This document shows, piece by piece, positions 35,744-48,529 of a stretch of DNA of 64,000 nucleotides. Within the stretch, counting starts at the first letter, position 1. Each line of letters opens with the position of its first letter. The notes under the pieces are model-generated. The model searched no databases. It worked only from the letters and a program-made list of their open reading frames with translations, and had not been told where the DNA came from. The translations under genes and the position numbers were made by a program. The stretch covers positions 36,503,501 through 36,567,500 of the forward strand of contig NC_084839.1 of NCBI RefSeq assembly GCF_033115175.1. Direction: 5' to 3'. The DNA is from Lepus europaeus. Its lineage: Eukaryota; Chordata; Mammalia; Lagomorpha; Leporidae.

Positions 35744-35888
35744 GATAATTATTATATAATTATATATAATTATATAAAATAAATAAATATAAAAATATAA
35801 TATATTCTTTATATATTTATATAAATATATTATTTATATATTTTTAATACATAACTAATACTTTAATACTTTATGTATTAATATTTTA
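35744..35888. repeat. AT-rich low-complexity block
   Basis: About 145 bp made almost only of A and T with tata and taaata motifs, immediately before a truncated LINE-1. Confidence 0.85.
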
Positions 35889-35889
35889 A

Positions 35890-36942
35890 TAAAGAATATA
35901 TAAGGAGCTCAGGAAACTCAACAATAACAAAACTAACAATCCAATCAAGAAATGGGCAAAGGACATGAAAGGGCATTTTTCAAATTAAATTCAAATGGCC
36001 AACAGACACATGAAAAAATGCTCGGGATCACTAGCCATCGTGGAAATGCATATCAAAACCACAATGAGGTTTTATCTCACCCCAGTTAGAACGGCTATCA
36101 TCCAAAAAACAAAAAAACAACAACAACAAAAAAAAAACAAATGCTTGGTGAGGATGTGAGGAAAAAGATACCTGAATACACTGTTGCTGCAAATGTAAAC
36201 CAGTACAACCATTATGGAAGACAGTATGGAGAGGTCTCAGAAAACAAGATTTGCAGTATAACCCAGCCATCCCACTTGATGGAATTTACCCCAACAAAAT
36301 GAAATCAGCATATGAAAGACTGATCTGTATTCCCATGCTTATTGTAGCTCAATTCACAATAGCTAAGATATGGAATCAACTCAGATGTCCATCAACTGAT
36401 GACTGGATAAAGAAAATGGGGTTTATATACATTATATATTATATAAATATGTATATTTGTGTGTGTATATATACACATACATATACTAATGAATTGTAAA
36501 AAAGAATGAAATCCTGTCTTTTGCACCAAAATGGATGCAAGTAGAAACCATTATGCTTAGTGAAATAAGCCAGTACCAAAAAAGACACATATTGTGTTTT
36601 TCCTGATTTGCGGTAATATACAGAGCACAAAAATTTAATGTATATGAGTGAAACTGACACTTTGAGATTTGATTATTGTTTACAACCCTTGTCTATACTC
36701 TTGAGAAACAGTGGTTTTTCTACTTACTGCTTGTTGAATTCTTTATTTGGTGGAGGATTAAGCTTATGATTATAAAATAAACTGAAAGTTGTCATTGTAA
36801 AAATTGAAAGGAAAAAAGTGGAGAGAGAACATGAGGGTAGGGAGGATAAGGTGGGACATATCATTAAACCCTTAAATTTGAGTAAATGAAATACATGAAA
36901 TTTGCCCACCTTGTATAAATGAAAAAATTTTACAAAACTACA
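35890..36942 (+). mobile_element. LINE-1 3' end (ORF2 C-terminus and 3' UTR), plus strand
   Basis: 5'-truncated LINE-1: aatgggcaaaggacatgaaa, ccaacagacacatgaaaaaa, atatcaaaaccacaatgagg, catcaactgatgactggata, aaataagccagtaccaaaaa. The 3' UTR ends tgaaatacatgaaatttgcc and an A-rich tail. Frame broken and interrupted by a (TA/TG)n expansion at about 36430-36485. Same 3'-end lineage as 59055-59535. Confidence 0.92.
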
Positions 36943-37767
36943 CATCACAAAGTTGGGACATAGTTGATTTCTGTTGATCTGCCTCAGGTTTACTGTATAT
37001 AACCTTAGTTGATTCAGTATGTCAGTATGCAAGAATAGACAATTACATTGTATTTTCCTCCATGAATTACTTTTACCTAGATTTTCAAAACTTTATAGCT
37101 ACTTATAGATTAATCTGTAAGCATATCTTCTGTAAAAAGTTTTTCTTAAATCCTATATCCTATGTACAAGACCTTATATATTACGTAGAGGAAGATGGTT
37201 CATCTTATTCTTGACTCTTAACAAATTTCACATTGACACAATAGGATGACTATTTAATGGAGTTTCAAAATTTAATGGGGAAATGGAGTTAAAAGATAAT
37301 GTACATTTTTCATTATTTTTTGAAGACAATTCGTATCAGATTTTGGTGTAGGAGTTTGTTACCTGACTGCTCTTAGAATTGAATAATGATAGTGAATATC
37401 TTCTGATTTTTAAAGACCTAAATGAAATATTTGAAGATCCTAGGAAGAAAGATCATAAGGCCTAAAGATACTGCCATTGATCAAACCATGTCAATATTTA
37501 TGAAATTAAGCCACATCACATGGTCACTTGCTTTTTAAAATTAAGTAAACGGTGTTGTCAAAATTAATTTTCTTTCAATCATTTTGACTAGCCATCTGTT
37601 TATATGAGGGAAGCCATGGTACAAAGGGTGGCAGAGACAACCATGTTTCAAAGAATGTGTCTGATGTCAATCAAATTGCACACTACTGACATCAGAATAC
37701 GTGGACAATTTTGTTTAAAAATTGTAAATGTGGAGCTCCACCATGAACCCACTTAGTCCCACTGAGT
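36943..37767. other. Intron without recognised feature
   Basis: AT-rich, no repeat or exon recognised by eye. Confidence 0.5.
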
Positions 37768-38093
37768 TTTTTTTTTTTTTTTTTTTGACAGGCAGAGTTA
37801 GAGAGACAGAGAGAAAGGTCTTCCTTTTTCCGTTGGTTCACCCTCCAAATGGCTGCTATGGCAGGCACGCCGCACTTATCCGAAGCCAGGAACCAGGTGC
37901 TTCCTCCTGGTCTCCCATGCAGGTGCAGGGCCCAAGTATGTGGGCCATCCTCCACTGCCTTCCTGGGCCACAGCAGAGAGCTGGACTGGAAGAGGAGCAA
38001 CCAGGACAGAATCTGGTGCCCCAACTGGGACTAGAACCCAGGGTGCCGGCGCCACAGGCGGAAGATTAGCCTAGTGAGCTGTGGTGCCAGCCC
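37768..38093 (-). mobile_element. CSINE, minus strand (young type)
   Basis: Long T run, gacaggcagagttagagag, CT block inverted, and head ending ggtgccagcccac. Very close to the copies at 1, 58.7 and 59.7 kb. Confidence 0.93.
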
Positions 38094-38109
38094 ACTCTCT
38101 GAGTCTTGA

Positions 38110-38192
38110 AAGAACACAGGAATGTGCATTTTAACAAGGTTTTTTTTTTTTTTTTTTTCACATCAAGGTTTGAGAACCACAGCTGCAAGACA
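38110..38192. mobile_element. Possible MER5 fragment with poly-T insertion
   Basis: gaatgtgcattttaacaagg and aggtttgagaaccacagctg resemble MER5 interior and end, separated by an 18-T run. Confidence 0.35.
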
Positions 38193-38499
38193 TGGAAGTG
38201 GGAGGTACTATTCCAAATGCCCACAGTTTGGGAGCCTTGCCTGGAGGAAAACTTCTTGATGTTTGAGTTTCCCAGAATCAGTTGATTAAGGAGAAGCTGG
38301 TTGCTCTGAGAAACACTGATGCCCTCAGATACGGTGGTCAGTTATAAGACAACCTGGGTGGGCTTGAAGTAAGTGTTGGGGATACTTCATTGTGACTCCT
38401 CCTGCTCTCAAGTTATGCTATACTTTCATTTTTTAAAAACCTTTTGCCAGGATGGCTACTCTGAAAAGCCTGGGGAGGGAAAATCTACCTAAAATTAAT

Positions 38500-38632
38500 T
38501 GAGTTCTAGTTCCTGTACTTGCCAGATAGGAAATGTACCTACTTGATATGACTTCGAAAGGAATGAGCTAACATAAAGGGTACCTAGAATATGGCCTAGC
38601 ACTTGATGAGTGTTCAGTATTATTATTTTTAT
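38500..38632 (+). repeat. Possible MIR 3' half
   Basis: gaatgagctaacataaaggg, atggcctagcacttgatgag and tgttcagtattattat follow the MIR 3' region loosely. Confidence 0.4.
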
Positions 38633-40309
38633 AGTATAACCCAGCCAGATTCCATCCAGAAGTAGTCGGAAATTCTTATGTTAATGATTCTAAATTTTGG
38701 GGCAATTATAACACCCTTTATAGAGATTAGTATTTTTATAATTCTATTCATTTAAAATGTGATAGAGCATAAAATTATTAAAAATCAAGAGATCTGTGCT
38801 TAATTTATTTTTAGAATTTTATATATCATTAGTCATAAAGAGACTATGAATCTTCTGGTTTCAGACCCAAGTCTTACTCTCATCGGTTTGGGGTTCTGGT
38901 TTCACATATTTAAGCTGTTTGTGGCTTCATCATATACAGAATCCTTCGGAAAAGGATCCGTGATCATTTGGCACTTTGAGGGTTGTTTGTTGTTTTGCAG
39001 CTGTAACTCAGGAGTGACAAGCTATAATTAGTCCTCTGCTGGGCCAATTTGCAGACCCCAGTGAGGATCATTTTGCTTTGGAACCACAGCAAGTCTCACT
39101 TTTGGTCTCAACCCATGATTTTTTATTGTGATAACCTAATAATAGCTTGTAATTTATGAAGGCCCTTGCCAGAAAGCCCCCTGGGCTCCAGAAAGGGGGA
39201 GAAAGAAAATAGCACATCACATAATTTCCTGATCATAAATAATGGAATGAAAAGAAGCTGTTTTCTCCTTGTGCACAAAATACAGGATTTATATGTGTTG
39301 AGCTCAATGAAGGTTATCAAGTATGCTCACAGATGGATTTAGTACTCTGGGATCATGTGCTGGGAAAGGTGGCTGAACAATGCAAGGCGTTTTACGGGCT
39401 GAAGGCCTTTTCTGGAATGGAGCAGAGTATAAACAAGTAATATATAGCTTATGTTTCATTCCTGAGAAAAAGCAGGATGTGAGGTCTGTGTGCTGAGGAG
39501 TGATGATGGCATTCCAGCTGGCATTGTGCATAAATGCCAAGAGCCATGATTTCATATCTATAATATGCACCATCCTATAGTCACATGTAAAATTTGCCTT
39601 TTAAATTGAGTCAGCATTTTATTTGCCCTCTCTTCTAAAAATACCAGTGGCCTCACATTTATTTTGTTACTCATGCAGTGCCCATGATATGGTAATTAAG
39701 TTATGCTTCCTTAAAGTCTGTGTTTTCTTCTTTAGAATTTAACAGCAATGCCATTCTTTGTGCAGGGAGATCTTGTACATGGCTGATGAGCAGTACACCT
39801 TGCTCTTTGCACCCTTTTCCTAATGGTTATTATGTATTGTACTGACCCAGAGGCCAACAGCCAAAATCTGAGAGTAAGAAACTGAATTTAGATGTGTCGT
39901 GATCAATTGGCAGAATGGTTGAGGATATTTTAGTGCTTATACATCATTAAACATGGGTACTATCCTAAGATTCTGCAGTGATAATTCCAAGTGCTATTGG
40001 GTGATCTTTCTCCCTAGCAGTCAGTAATCTTGGCTCATATATTACAGTTCGGGGAATGATAGCAAGATTGCTTTAAAAGGTGTACAGATCAATATATGCA
40101 GAAAGCAATGAAGCCCAAAAATATCTCTCACTTATAGTTTATAAATGTCCATAGATATTTTATGATGAATAACTTAAAAATCATACAGAATGCATGCTAA
40201 ATCCTGGAATTATATTAAGTACAATTACCACCAAAGAATTTATGACATTTTTATATTAAAGTTGGTCCTTGGGAAATATTGAGAAAAGATAAATTGGTAG
40301 CTTGAGGCT
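38633..40309. other. Intron without recognised feature
   Basis: No young SINE or LINE. An 89-codon minus-strand frame at 39304-39573 has no recognised domain. Confidence 0.5.
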
Positions 40310-40497
40310 TGAGGTGGAAATAGGGATTATCTGTAAATGGTCAGGAAAGATCTTTATTGGGGTGATAAAATATTCTAAAACTGGATTAGGGTAATGACAA
40401 AATGACTCACTGAATTTCCTAAAAATTACTAAATGGTATACTACAAATGAGCAGATTTTATGGTATGTATATTATGCCTCAATAAAGCTGTTAAAAA
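40310..40497 (+). mobile_element. Old L1M 3' UTR end
   Basis: aggaaagatctttattgggg, aaatattctaaaactggatt, gattttatggtatgtatatt and atgcctcaataaagctgtta are in the order of old LINE-1 3' ends, including the terminal AATAAA. Confidence 0.75.
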
Positions 40498-40499
40498 TT

Positions 40500-42004
40500 G
40501 CAAGCTGAACCTGAACTTAAAAGGAAAGAAATAAGGAAGTATTCTTGAAATTTTTCATTTTCATTTTCATTAACTGACTTTCAATATGTAGAGAAATGAA
40601 AGTCATCAATTCCATATTATTTACAAGGCATTCTTAGGAGACCCACATTCTTGTTCATCTCCAAGGAACAAAAGGGCCTAATGCTTTTGCTCCTCTTGAT
40701 GCTCAGTTTTAATGGAATATGCACTGATGCATCACAACAATCCTGCAAACACAACACACAGATACAACACACCTGTACAGCATGATGTTTCCACCAAATG
40801 CCCTTTCTTTGGCTGACCTTGAATATGTAAGAACCCAGACAGACAAAGGTGAAATATTTTTAGCTCCCTTCTCTTATACTGTGATCTTTATAGGGTGAAG
40901 TTGGATAATGTGGGTTACGGCACTAATCCAAAGACTGCGCAGGGCACATGCTGAGTGTTCCCGGTCCCTGGACCACCTGCTGGCAGATGACATCATTGTT
41001 ATCACCCTCATATCACTCTGGGCTCTTACCCAATGCCAAGTACCCATTACATACTGCCCTTTGAGTAAAATAAATTGGGATTTTAACTGCCTTGAAATCC
41101 CTTTAAATGCAGTTAATGTTACCTCTTCTTTCAAGCCAAAAGTATAAAGGATGCAAATAGACTTGAAATGGATCTTTCCTACGTCCGTACAAATGTTGTG
41201 GTCTGGCTGCACCGAGCCTATTCCGCAATGTTTTCTAGCACAGGGTGACCGGCAGTTCTTGAGTCATTTACATTGCTTGTCTTGTGAAACCTGGCATCTA
41301 GTCTTTCTTTGTTGCACCCTCTCCTCATAAATTTTTGCTCTTGTAGGCTTCCTTCAACTCTAATCATGGGAAAGTGTATTGGAAAGTACACACAGAGCAT
41401 TTTGCCTCCTCAAGACTGCTTAACAGTGAAGTTGAGATCCAGTGGAAAGTACTTTGCATGACTAGGATAGCCCAGGGCTGCTCCTTGTGCAGTATTCCTG
41501 GGTGGCCCGACCTCTTGGTCTTAACTTCAGATCTGAAGGTTCATTTTCAGCAATCTTGACCATTCTTGGTAGTAAAGAAACTAGGCACTTAGAGTATCTG
41601 AAAACAAAATATAATTGCCCTTTAGAATCTTCTTGGGGGAACTGGCACTATGGACTTTGGGAAATGTTGGCTCAGGGCAAAGCAATTCTGTTTTCATTTC
41701 CATTTAAGTTGATATGAAATGTTAATCAAAAATGAAATATGTATATACACCATATCAGTGGCACTACTTGAACACTGGCTACTGACTTGAAATGCCAGTG
41801 TGCAAAGGATAAAGCTCACAGAAAGGGGAATTGTGGGAAACAAACACATTTGGGGACACCCATTTCACCAGAATTTCTAACAGGACAATAATGCAAGCAG
41901 GCTGGGGATTTACTTGTTTTTGTGCTTTACTTGCTACCATGTAGGTGAGTCAAATACCCCAGGATGCTGAAAACCATTTATCAACATGCTGAAATATAAT
42001 AGAA
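40500..42004. other. Intron without recognised feature
   Basis: Overlapping frames of up to 112 codons on both strands near 40874-41212 are not recognised. No transposon recognised by eye. Confidence 0.5.
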
Positions 42005-42240
42005 AGGGGATCTAACGTTTCTTGAATGTCTGCTGTATGTGTGGCTCTGTGTACTTTATAAATGCACTCTCCTGTAACCTTCTGTACAACTCTGTGAGAG
42101 AGGTTTTCGTGTTCTCGTGATTCAGGTCAAGAAACTACACTTTAGAGGAACGAAGCCATCTGCCTCTGGAGGTGTCATACATACACCTACTAAGTGGAAG
42201 AGGGAGGGGTCGTTTGTACTCAAGCACGCCTGACTCCAAA
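42005..42240 (-). repeat. MIR remnant, antisense
   Basis: gaatgtctgctgtatgtgtg, gtactttataaatgcactct, caactctgtgagagag, caagaaactacactttagag and cacgcctgactccaaagcat follow antisense MIR almost throughout. Confidence 0.8.
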
Positions 42241-42430
42241 GCATAGATTCTTTTATCCTTCTTCGGTGCACAGTCATGAACACTGCACAAAGAGAAGAGT
42301 GTGTACTTTTTTTCTGAGACTGATGTTGCTAGCCATCAATCTATCTGTGAGTTCTGCACTGACAACATCTAATCTGCCTGTAGTGAGATGGGATGAGTAG
42401 AAATGATTGAGTCAATCTGATTCCCTGCAG

Positions 42431-42475
42431 TTTCTCGAGGAAGCTCAGATGGCTCTGGACGCTCAGAACCACCAG
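42431..42475 (+). other. Exon-like 45-nt segment on the plus strand
   Basis: A 45-nt stretch preceded by ctgattccctgcag and followed by gtataa, open in one frame. It lies antisense to SLC8A1, so it could only be an exon of an antisense transcript. No homology recognised; most likely a chance match to splice consensus. Confidence 0.15.
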
Positions 42476-43539
42476 GTATAATTTCTTGCTGTGAAGAGTG
42501 TTTGTTTTGTGTTCTGATGTTTCCTCTTGATCCCATCTCTTTTGTTAAGCAAGAGGTGGACTGAGTAAGTTTACCGAAGAAATCTTGGGCAGTAACCTCT
42601 AGTGCTCTGCCTCCTAACTTCCTACTTTGCTCAGGGATCAGTGCAGAGGAACCTGGTTTCCTAAACTGCCAGGGAACCTTTGCTGAAGGAAGAAGACTGC
42701 TGGCAGAGTGTCCCCAGTCTACTCATCCCGGGCCCCACTGACCCACTGTCTGGGAAGCCTGATGAGGATTGTCTTGCATTGCATCTTTTGCCAGCCAGTT
42801 TCAAAGAATTTCCCATTGTGTCAAAGCCTAAATTTTTGTATGTAGGAAATACTCAGAGTTTATGGGTATGCAGTTGGGTCTTTGTTTCTGAAATATTTTA
42901 AAGCATGTGCTCTACTAGGTGTTTTGGATTCCAAAGGGCATAAGAATGCCTGATGTTAAGGAGCTTGAATATAATCCCACTGTTTCATGCTTTAAAACTA
43001 AGAGAAGTTAGTAATTTCTAAAAAATTACAAGACATGGGAAAGAATATATAGAATGCTATAAAAATAAATCTAAGGTAGCATGATATAGTGCCTAATGAT
43101 TAAGTTATAAATGTAAGAGATAATATGGATTCCACAATTTACCATCCATATAAACTTGGCCTAAATAGGGCCAAATCATTTATTCCCAATGACTCAAATT
43201 CTTCTTCTAACTTGAGGATCCTAGGGCTGACTTGCCTATGAAGAATGAGAGTGTCATTCAGATTAAGATACTTGCTTGAGACTGCAGTATACAACCTTCA
43301 TAGCCATACCAGTTACTGTGTCTTATCTCCTTATTCCTCGGTAGACTGTAAAGTATTTGTTACTTACATAAGCTATTTAATATCTTAGTTTTGAGAATTA
43401 CTAGAAAGAAATTAAGAATAAAAATTGTAAACCATCAATAGTGAATAACATTTGTTCAATACATAAAAAAAATTTTTTTCTAGAATGGTGCCAAAATAGA
43501 AAACTCTCATTTTTAGGAGATGTATCTAATGGACAAATA

Positions 43540-43557
43540 ATAACAACAACAACAATA
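43540..43557. repeat. (AAC)n short tandem repeat
   Basis: Five to six AAC units (aataacaacaacaacaataa). Confidence 0.85.
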
Positions 43558-43837
43558 AAGGTTGTATGACAGCAAAATCATTTCACCTCACTTACTAATA
43601 AGCCTAAGAAAATAGTTAATGTGTATGCAGTGCTTATGCCTATGCACCATGGAAATTTAGAAAATTTCCTTCCCTGATCATAACATTTGTTCCATTTAAT
43701 CTCATGTTTTGAATGATTTGATACCTTCTGAATTTGAGTTGATCACAGTGATTTTCAACTGAAAAAGTACTCCGAGACCCCCGTTATTAAGCAATGCTCT
43801 CATCTACTGGGTTTGCATTGCTGTGTTGTCTCAGGCC

Positions 43838-43958
43838 TACTTCACAGACAAGTAGAGTGACACTAAGTCAAGAAGTTGATTGAAGCCATACAGTGAATAA
43901 GGGTTAGATGTCCAGACTCCTGGATCTAGTTCTGAAGTTCTTTTCACTGTGCCTTTTG
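43838..43958 (-). repeat. Probable MIR fragment, antisense
   Basis: acttcacagacaagtagagt, agccatacagtgaataaggg, ccagactcctggatctagtt and ttcttttcactgtgcc match the last part of antisense MIR. Confidence 0.55.
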
Positions 43959-44645
43959 GTACACATTCATTAAAAATGCACAGAGATCACAGTGAACCAT
44001 CAGTGTAACCAGTTTCCCATTAATTTCTTATTATGGCACTTAGAATTCTGAAAGAGTTAGAACTCAAAGACAACATTTTCCTTCAAATAATGTGGTTGCT
44101 TTTGATAAGATTCTATGAGAAAAGTTAAACATTTGTGGGAAATGGAATTAAAAGATGAGTTTATTTTGGTGCACAAGGTTTTTTGAAATGTATACATAAG
44201 ATTTTCAAGAACTTTTACAATATCACTTGTATGCATGGATTTCATATGTTTGCACCAAAATAAATGCATGTTTTAATTCCATTTTCTGTATACTTGAATA
44301 TACAAAAAATTCAAAAAAAAAAGCTAAAATGGTCTGTTGCCTTTCCTGTCATGACCTAAAATTTCTAGAGGGAAATAATTCCTACAGATCTCATAGGATA
44401 AAAGTATATTCAAAACATTAGAAGGAAACAGAAAATCTTACAATGCCAACATAATAAGAGGAAGCCTAGAATACTCAATTTTTAAAATTTTCTGGCCCAA
44501 TATCAGAGTTGATAAAGAAAAACTACAGGGGGCAGCGGGAAACCATTAAGCACAAACCCAGTGAAGATGTACAGAGAAAGATTGAGGCAACAATATTCCC
44601 AGCTTGTCATTAGCTAGGAGTTTTCACTGTAATTAAAGAATGCTT

Positions 44646-44977
44646 GGGGCTGGTGCTGTGGCGTAGTGGGTAAAGGCACCACCTGTAGTGCTGGCATTCC
44701 CATATGGGCACTGATTTGAGTCCTGGCTGCTTTACTTCTAATCTAGGTCTCCTATGTGGCCTGGGAAAGCAGTAGAAGATGGTCCAAGTCCTTGGGCCCT
44801 TGCACCCATGTAGAAGACCTGGAAAAATCTCTTGGATTCGGATTGGCACAGATCCGACCATTGCAGCCATCTGGGGAATGAACCAGTGGATGGAAGACCT
44901 CTCTCTCTCTCTGCCTCTATGTAACTCTACCTTCAAATAAATAAATAATCTCTTAAAAAAAAAAAAAACAAACCTTA
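44646..44977 (+). mobile_element. CSINE, plus strand, with 11-bp target duplication
   Basis: Full-length: ggggctggtgctgtggcgta at the head, CT block, then ccttcaaataaataaataat and poly-A. Flanked by aaagaatgctt at 44635-44645 and 44978-44988. The head contains a tRNA-like B-box region (internal Pol III promoter of the family). Confidence 0.95.
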
Positions 44978-45304
44978 AAAGAATGCTTACCTCTATTTAA
45001 TCCAGTAAGAGCAAGAGATGAGAAGAAAGCCTATATTTGGGGTCTGGTATATAAGCTGAATGCCTTGGCCTAATATACTCAAGTAAATAGTTGTAAGAAG
45101 AAAGAATGCAAGTATAGATGATTTCTAGTACAAAAAAGGCTGGGTTCTATGTGTTCCTTCTTACATTTTTTTTTTCTTGAATTTTAGGTGATTTTTTTCC
45201 ATAGGAACAATGTGATACTGTTATGGACTCATGTCTATTTAGCACTCTACAAAATGTACTTAAGTTTTAAAAACTCTGACTTGCAGTGAGAATTTAGACT
45301 AATT

Positions 45305-46160
45305 GTTAAGACATGTGCATATCCAGGAGACCTCGAATAGCTAAAGCAACTTTATACAATAAAAACAAAGCTGGATACACCACAATACCAGGTTTTAAGA
45401 CATACTACAAGGCAGTTGTATCATCAAAACAGCCTGGTACAGGTACAAAAACAGATGGATAGACCAATGGAATAAAATAGAAACACCAGAAATCAATCCA
45501 AACATCTACAACCAACTTATAGTTGACCAACGAGCTAAAATCAATCCCTGGAGCAAGGACAGTCTCTTCAACAAATGGTGCCAGGAAAAGTGGATTTCCA
45601 CATGCAGAAGTATGAAGCAGGACCCCTACCTTACACAAAAATCCACTCAACATGGATTAAAGATCTAAATCTACAAACCAACACCATCAAACTAATTGAG
45701 AACATTGGGGAAACCCTGGAAAACATTGGCACAGGCAGAGTTTTTGGAAAAGACCCCAGAGGCACAGGGAGTCAAAGCAAACATTAACAAATGGGATTAC
45801 TTCAAATTGAGAAGTTTCTGTACTACGAAAGAAACAGTCAAGAAAGTGAAGGGGCAACTGACAGAATGGGAGAAATTATTTGCAAACTACGCAACTGATA
45901 AAGGATTAATAACCAGAATCTACAAAGAGATCAAGAAACTCCACAACAACAAAACAGACAACCCACTTAAGAGATGGGCCAAAGACTTCAACATTTTTCA
46001 AAAGGGGAATTCCAAATGGCCAACAGACACATGAAAACACGTTCAGGATCATTGGTCGTCAGGGAAACGCAAATCAAAACCACAGTGAGGTTTCACCTCA
46101 CTCCAGTTAGAAACGCTGGTGAGGATGTGGGGAAAAGTACCCTGATCCACTTTGTTGGGT
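45305..46160 (+). mobile_element. LINE-1 ORF2 fragment (region after the RT domain)
   Basis: Lagomorph LINE-1 ORF2 C-terminal third: aggcagttgtatcatcaaaa, atggatagaccaatggaata, agtggatttccacatgcaga, ggattaataaccagaatcta, agagatgggccaaagactt. Truncated at both ends (no 3' UTR). Frameshifts break it into frames of about 110 codons or less, so it is non-functional. Confidence 0.93.
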
Positions 46161-47019
46161 CTTGAGAAAGGAGGACCAGCAAGGGAAGGTTTTCAATGCC
46201 CAACTGCAGGTCTCACCTAGAAAGAGGCAGCGGTACATCAGACACTAGGCAGGAGCCCTTCTACTTTAGAAAGTGTTCCAGGACCACTGCCAATTAATGC
46301 TAGGCTTTCAGTGAAGAAAATTTATTTTCTCTATTTTTCTGCTTGTAGCAGCTAGTCTTTGTAATGCAGATACAATACTGTCTTTTTTTTAGTTATCAGA
46401 GGATATAATAAAATGCTGTCTTGAATCAGCAGTGTTGAAGAATAAAGTCAGAAATATTATGTTCACTCAGAATCTTGTTTAATTTGCATAACTGCTTTTG
46501 GGGAGGGAGGAATGCCTGTTCATATATATATATGTATATATGATTATCCAAGATTACTTGTGCATATATTGTTTGGGGAGCATGCTGCACAGTTAATATG
46601 CAGGAAATTACAGGAACTCTCCCAATCTGTCTCAATGGGAAGCATTTCTGCACTGTATGGAAACCATTTTAACAACTAATGATTCTGCTGCATTCTCACA
46701 AAGCAGGTTTCTTACCTCTTGATGTCTCTACCTGGGTTCTGAGTAGATTTTAAGGGTAGAACAAGTGGCTCTTCTAAATACTAAGGTTTGCTGTAGTCCC
46801 ATATGTCTTGTTATAGAAAAATAATTTTAATCCTATGGTTGTTACTCTTTACAAAAGAGTTTATTAAGAGAAGAGATGTACTGAGGCATTTTGGAAGATT
46901 GGCATAAAGAAAAGGAATAAATGTTGAGGTAAAGAGTTGGGAATAAAAAATCAGGAACAAGGCAAAGCTACCAAAGGTGATGAGCCCTTGCAAGAGACTC
47001 CTCCCTAGAAATCCCATTC
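46161..47019. other. Intron between LINE-1 and provirus, nothing recognised
   Basis: Includes a short (TA)n at 46519-46541. The transition into retroviral sequence near 47020 is gradual and its exact edge cannot be set by eye. Confidence 0.5.
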
Positions 47020-47519
47020 CAAAGCCTAATGAAGGCTCTTCTACAAGCATCCACCTTGAGCCTTCCTAACCCACTTAAACCTTTCCTCATCTCTATTCAC
47101 AACAAACACTGGGTCTCCTGGCCCAAAAGGCCAGAGGCTATTACACCTGTGGCCTGTTTCTCCAAACAATTAGGCATTGGAGCCAACCTTGATAAACTCC
47201 ATCTAAGGGTTCTAAGCCACAGCAGCCCTTCTCATACCTAGGACCCAGAAACTAACCCTTTATCATCTCTTACAAATCTGGCTCTCTCATGGGTTGTAAG
47301 ACTTTCTCAGCCACCAGACTTTTCAATCTGTATTGCCATCTTGTGTCCAAGTTCTTCACTCTGCCTTCTCCAGCCCACCATTACCTTTTATCGCTGCTCC
47401 TCTCTCAACCCAGCTACTCTCCTCTCCACCACCCTCTCTGATCCCCTCGAACCCCATTCCTGACCTGACTTCCTTGATCTTTCCCTGACTACCTTTCACC
47501 ACCTCACAGAACTCCAAAG

Positions 47520-47995
47520 GACCCGGATTGGTTCACTGATGGTAGTGCTTCTAAAACTCCCCCTCTCCCGCTGGATATACCATAACTGAGGGGCATCCTC
47601 TTCTTCCCTGCAGAGGATCATAGAGGCTGAGCCCCTACCTCAAGGCACTACCTCCCAACAGGCCGAATTGTTAACCTTGATTTGAGCCTTCACCTTAGCC
47701 AATGGAAAGACAGTCAATATATACACAGATTCCCGATATGCCTATAATATATCATCCATTCCAATGCCCAGATATGGCAAGAAAGGGGCTTTCTGACAGC
47801 CCGAGGGACCCCTTTAATAAATGGCAAGCTGATAAAGCTCTTCTTGATGCTGCTCAGCTGCCAACAAAAGCTGCTATTATTCACTGCAAAGGCCACCAGA
47901 AGGGTAAACAATACCTATCTGAAGCTAACAACCAGGCTGATCTGACAGCTAAAGTGAGCCCATCTTTTCTCTTTAACTTAGCCCCTGTATATTCA
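47520..47995 (+). pseudogene. Retroviral pol remnant: RNase H
   Basis: Contains a DWFTDGSA-type motif near 47526 and, after a frame change, a YTDSRYAY-type motif near 47718, which carry the acidic residues of retroviral RNase H. A further conserved HCKGHQ lies near 47885. The frame is interrupted between the motifs, so no enzyme can be made. Confidence 0.85.
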
Positions 47996-48097
47996 ACGTA
48001 AGAACTCTCTCAGTTCCAACATCAGAAAGGACTCATGGTGGTTTCTAGATGAGAAAATAATAGCCCCTTCTCTCCAAGTTACTTTTTAAAAAATATC

Positions 48098-48435
48098 ATG
48101 TAGGATCTCTGTCTTTAATGTGCTGTACACTGTGATTTAATGCTATAACTAGTACTCCAACAGTATTTTTTCACTTTGTGTTGCTATGTGGGGGCAAACT
48201 GTTGAAATCTTTACCTAATGTATACTAAACTGATCTTCTGTATATAAAGAGAATTGAAAATGAATCTTGATGTGAATGGAAGGGGAGAGGGAGCGGGAAA
48301 GGGGAGGGTTGCGGGTAGGAGGGAAGTTATGGGGGGAAGCCATTGTAATCCATAAGCTGTACTTTGGAAATTTATATTCATTAAATAAAAGTTAAAAAAA
48401 ATAAAAAATAAAATGCTAAAAAAAAAAAACAAAAC
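48098..48435 (+). mobile_element. LINE-1 3' UTR inserted in the provirus
   Basis: Lagomorph LINE-1 3' end: catgtaggatctctgtcttt, taatgctataactagtactc, gaaaatgaatcttgatgtga, G-rich tract, tgtaatccataagctgtact, then attcattaaataaaagtt and an A-rich tail. It sits between the RNase H and integrase parts of pol, so the LINE-1 is younger than the provirus. Confidence 0.93.
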
Positions 48436-48529
48436 CTCCATTCTCTGTGTCTCTTAAACTCCAACTCTCTTCTTCACTTCCTGAGATCACACATACATGT
48501 AACTCCCAGCATAAGAGAAACTCTGCATA

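Noticed and set aside
44646..44720. tRNA-like head of CSINEs (B-box like ttcgagtcc/tttgagtcc motifs)
   Set aside because: The family derives from a tRNA; the copies lack a foldable intact tRNA and continue into SINE body and A-tail.
45575..46034. 112-codon and smaller plus-strand frames
   Set aside because: They are pieces of LINE-1 ORF2, not host genes.
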